From Actinomycetota bacterium (GTDB taxonomy: Bacteria; Actinomycetota; UBA4738; G016210805): a stretch of DNA of 14,510 nt. The stretch's first letter is position 1, and each line of letters begins with the position of its first letter. The notes beneath the pieces were generated by a model, which ran no database searches, was not told the origin of the DNA, and saw only the letters and a list, made by a program, of their open reading frames with translations. The stretch spans positions 1 to 14,510 of the forward strand of contig JACQTL010000110.1 of the NCBI GenBank assembly GCA_016210805.1, read 5' to 3'. Shown here piece after piece: positions 14,125 through 14,510 of this stretch. The translations under genes and the position numbers were made by a program.

Positions 14125-14510
14125 TCACCCGCCGCCGGCGAGGTCCGTGACCCGGAGGGCCAGGGTCAGCCCGAGGAGCTGGTCGGGGTCGGTGAGGTCG
14201 GCGTCGAGCAGGCCCTCGATGCTCCGCAGGCGGTAGGCCACCGTGTTCACGTGGACGTAGCTCCGTCGGGCCGTGGCCCGCTGGTTGAACCCGGAGTCGA
14301 CGTAGTCCCGCAGGGTGTCGAGGAGCCGGGTGCCCCGTTCCCGGTCGTGGCGGACGAGGGGCTCCAGGGTCCGGCGGCCGAACTCCAGGAGGTCGTCGCG
14401 GTCGGCCGCCGTGACCAGCAGCCGGTAGACCCCCAGGTCCGCCGGAGAGGTCACCCGCCGGGCCCGGCCGAGCTTGCGGGCCGCGTCCAGGGTGGCAAGG
14501 GCCCTGGCTC
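14125..14510 (-). CDS. PucR-type transcriptional regulator, C-terminal part (5' end outside window)
   Basis: The last 128 or so residues of a DNA-binding regulator of the PucR/CdaR family. The C-terminal PucR helix-turn-helix is clear: LLDTLRDYVDSGFNQRATARRSYVHVNTVAYRLRSIEGLL, seen in pieces LRDYVDSGFNQRATARRSYV and HVNTVAYRLRSIEGLL, with the family's usual DPDQLLGLTLALRV after it. The preceding segment (DLGVYRLL, then LEFGRRTLEPLVRHD) is the typical lead-in. The frame remains open to the window edge (upstream residues ATLDAARKLGRARR continue the family pattern), so the GTG at 14454 is not the start. PucR-family members usually control nearby catabolic or transport genes in response to a small metabolite. 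Here the next gene downstream on the same strand is the APC permease. Confidence 0.88.
   Translation of the reverse strand, partial: ARALATLDAARKLGRARRVTSPADLGVYRLLVTAADRDDLLEFGRRTLEPLVRHDRERGTRLLDTLRDYVDSGFNQRATARRSYVHVNTVAYRLRSIEGLLDADLTDPDQLLGLTLALRVTDLAGGG

Noticed and set aside
1..14510. Mobile element, CRISPR array, tRNA or defence island
   Set aside because: No transposase, integrase, regularly spaced repeats, cloverleaf-like sequence or shift in composition was seen. The nucleotidyltransferase alone is not enough to call a toxin-antitoxin or defence system.

Overview
The window is about 70% GC and densely packed. It uses GTG and (apparently) CTG starts as well as ATG, and has strong GGAGG-type ribosome binding sites. 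The gene content fits a high-GC member of the Actinomycetota: a degenerate APC permease with a PucR-type regulator, a DUF4389 membrane protein, a GYD-domain protein and a large cyclase/ATPase/TPR signalling protein. The class cannot be fixed from the sequence alone. No integrase, transposase, tRNA, rRNA or CRISPR array was seen. The longest stretch without a gene is about 160 bp, so this is ordinary chromosome rather than a mobile island.

Layout. At the left edge is the 3' part of a sensor histidine kinase on the + strand. It converges with a minus-strand gene for a membrane protein with two DUF4389 repeats. Upstream of that on the minus strand come a 1199-residue zinc-ribbon/class III cyclase/AAA ATPase/TPR protein and a small GYD-domain protein. 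Across a divergent promoter region, a secreted subtilisin-like protease with a PKD domain and a membrane-linked patatin-like lipase run on the + strand. These converge with a minus-strand block read from the right edge: PucR-type regulator (truncated by the window), APC permease, metallophosphoesterase, and a nucleotidyltransferase-fold protein whose start overlaps the phosphoesterase stop by ATGA.

How the genes may work together (inference). The regulator and permease look like a local transport unit. Two tandem copies of an 11-bp sequence lie on the predicted permease promoter, and a compound palindrome lies just upstream. The phosphoesterase and nucleotidyltransferase are translationally coupled and sit behind an 18-bp hairpin that separates them from the permease. 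The protease and lipase are adjacent exported or membrane hydrolases, each apparently with its own ribosome binding site. The kinase, the cyclase and the DUF4389 protein are signalling or envelope proteins with no partner visible here.

Most notable points: a probable CTG start for the protease that automatic callers would miss; the perfect hairpin between permease and phosphoesterase; operator-like repeats at the permease promoter; a coupled phosphoesterase/nucleotidyltransferase pair of unknown role; and a patatin domain carrying a transmembrane hairpin between its two catalytic residues. I did not find a clearly new multi-gene defence or biosynthetic system.
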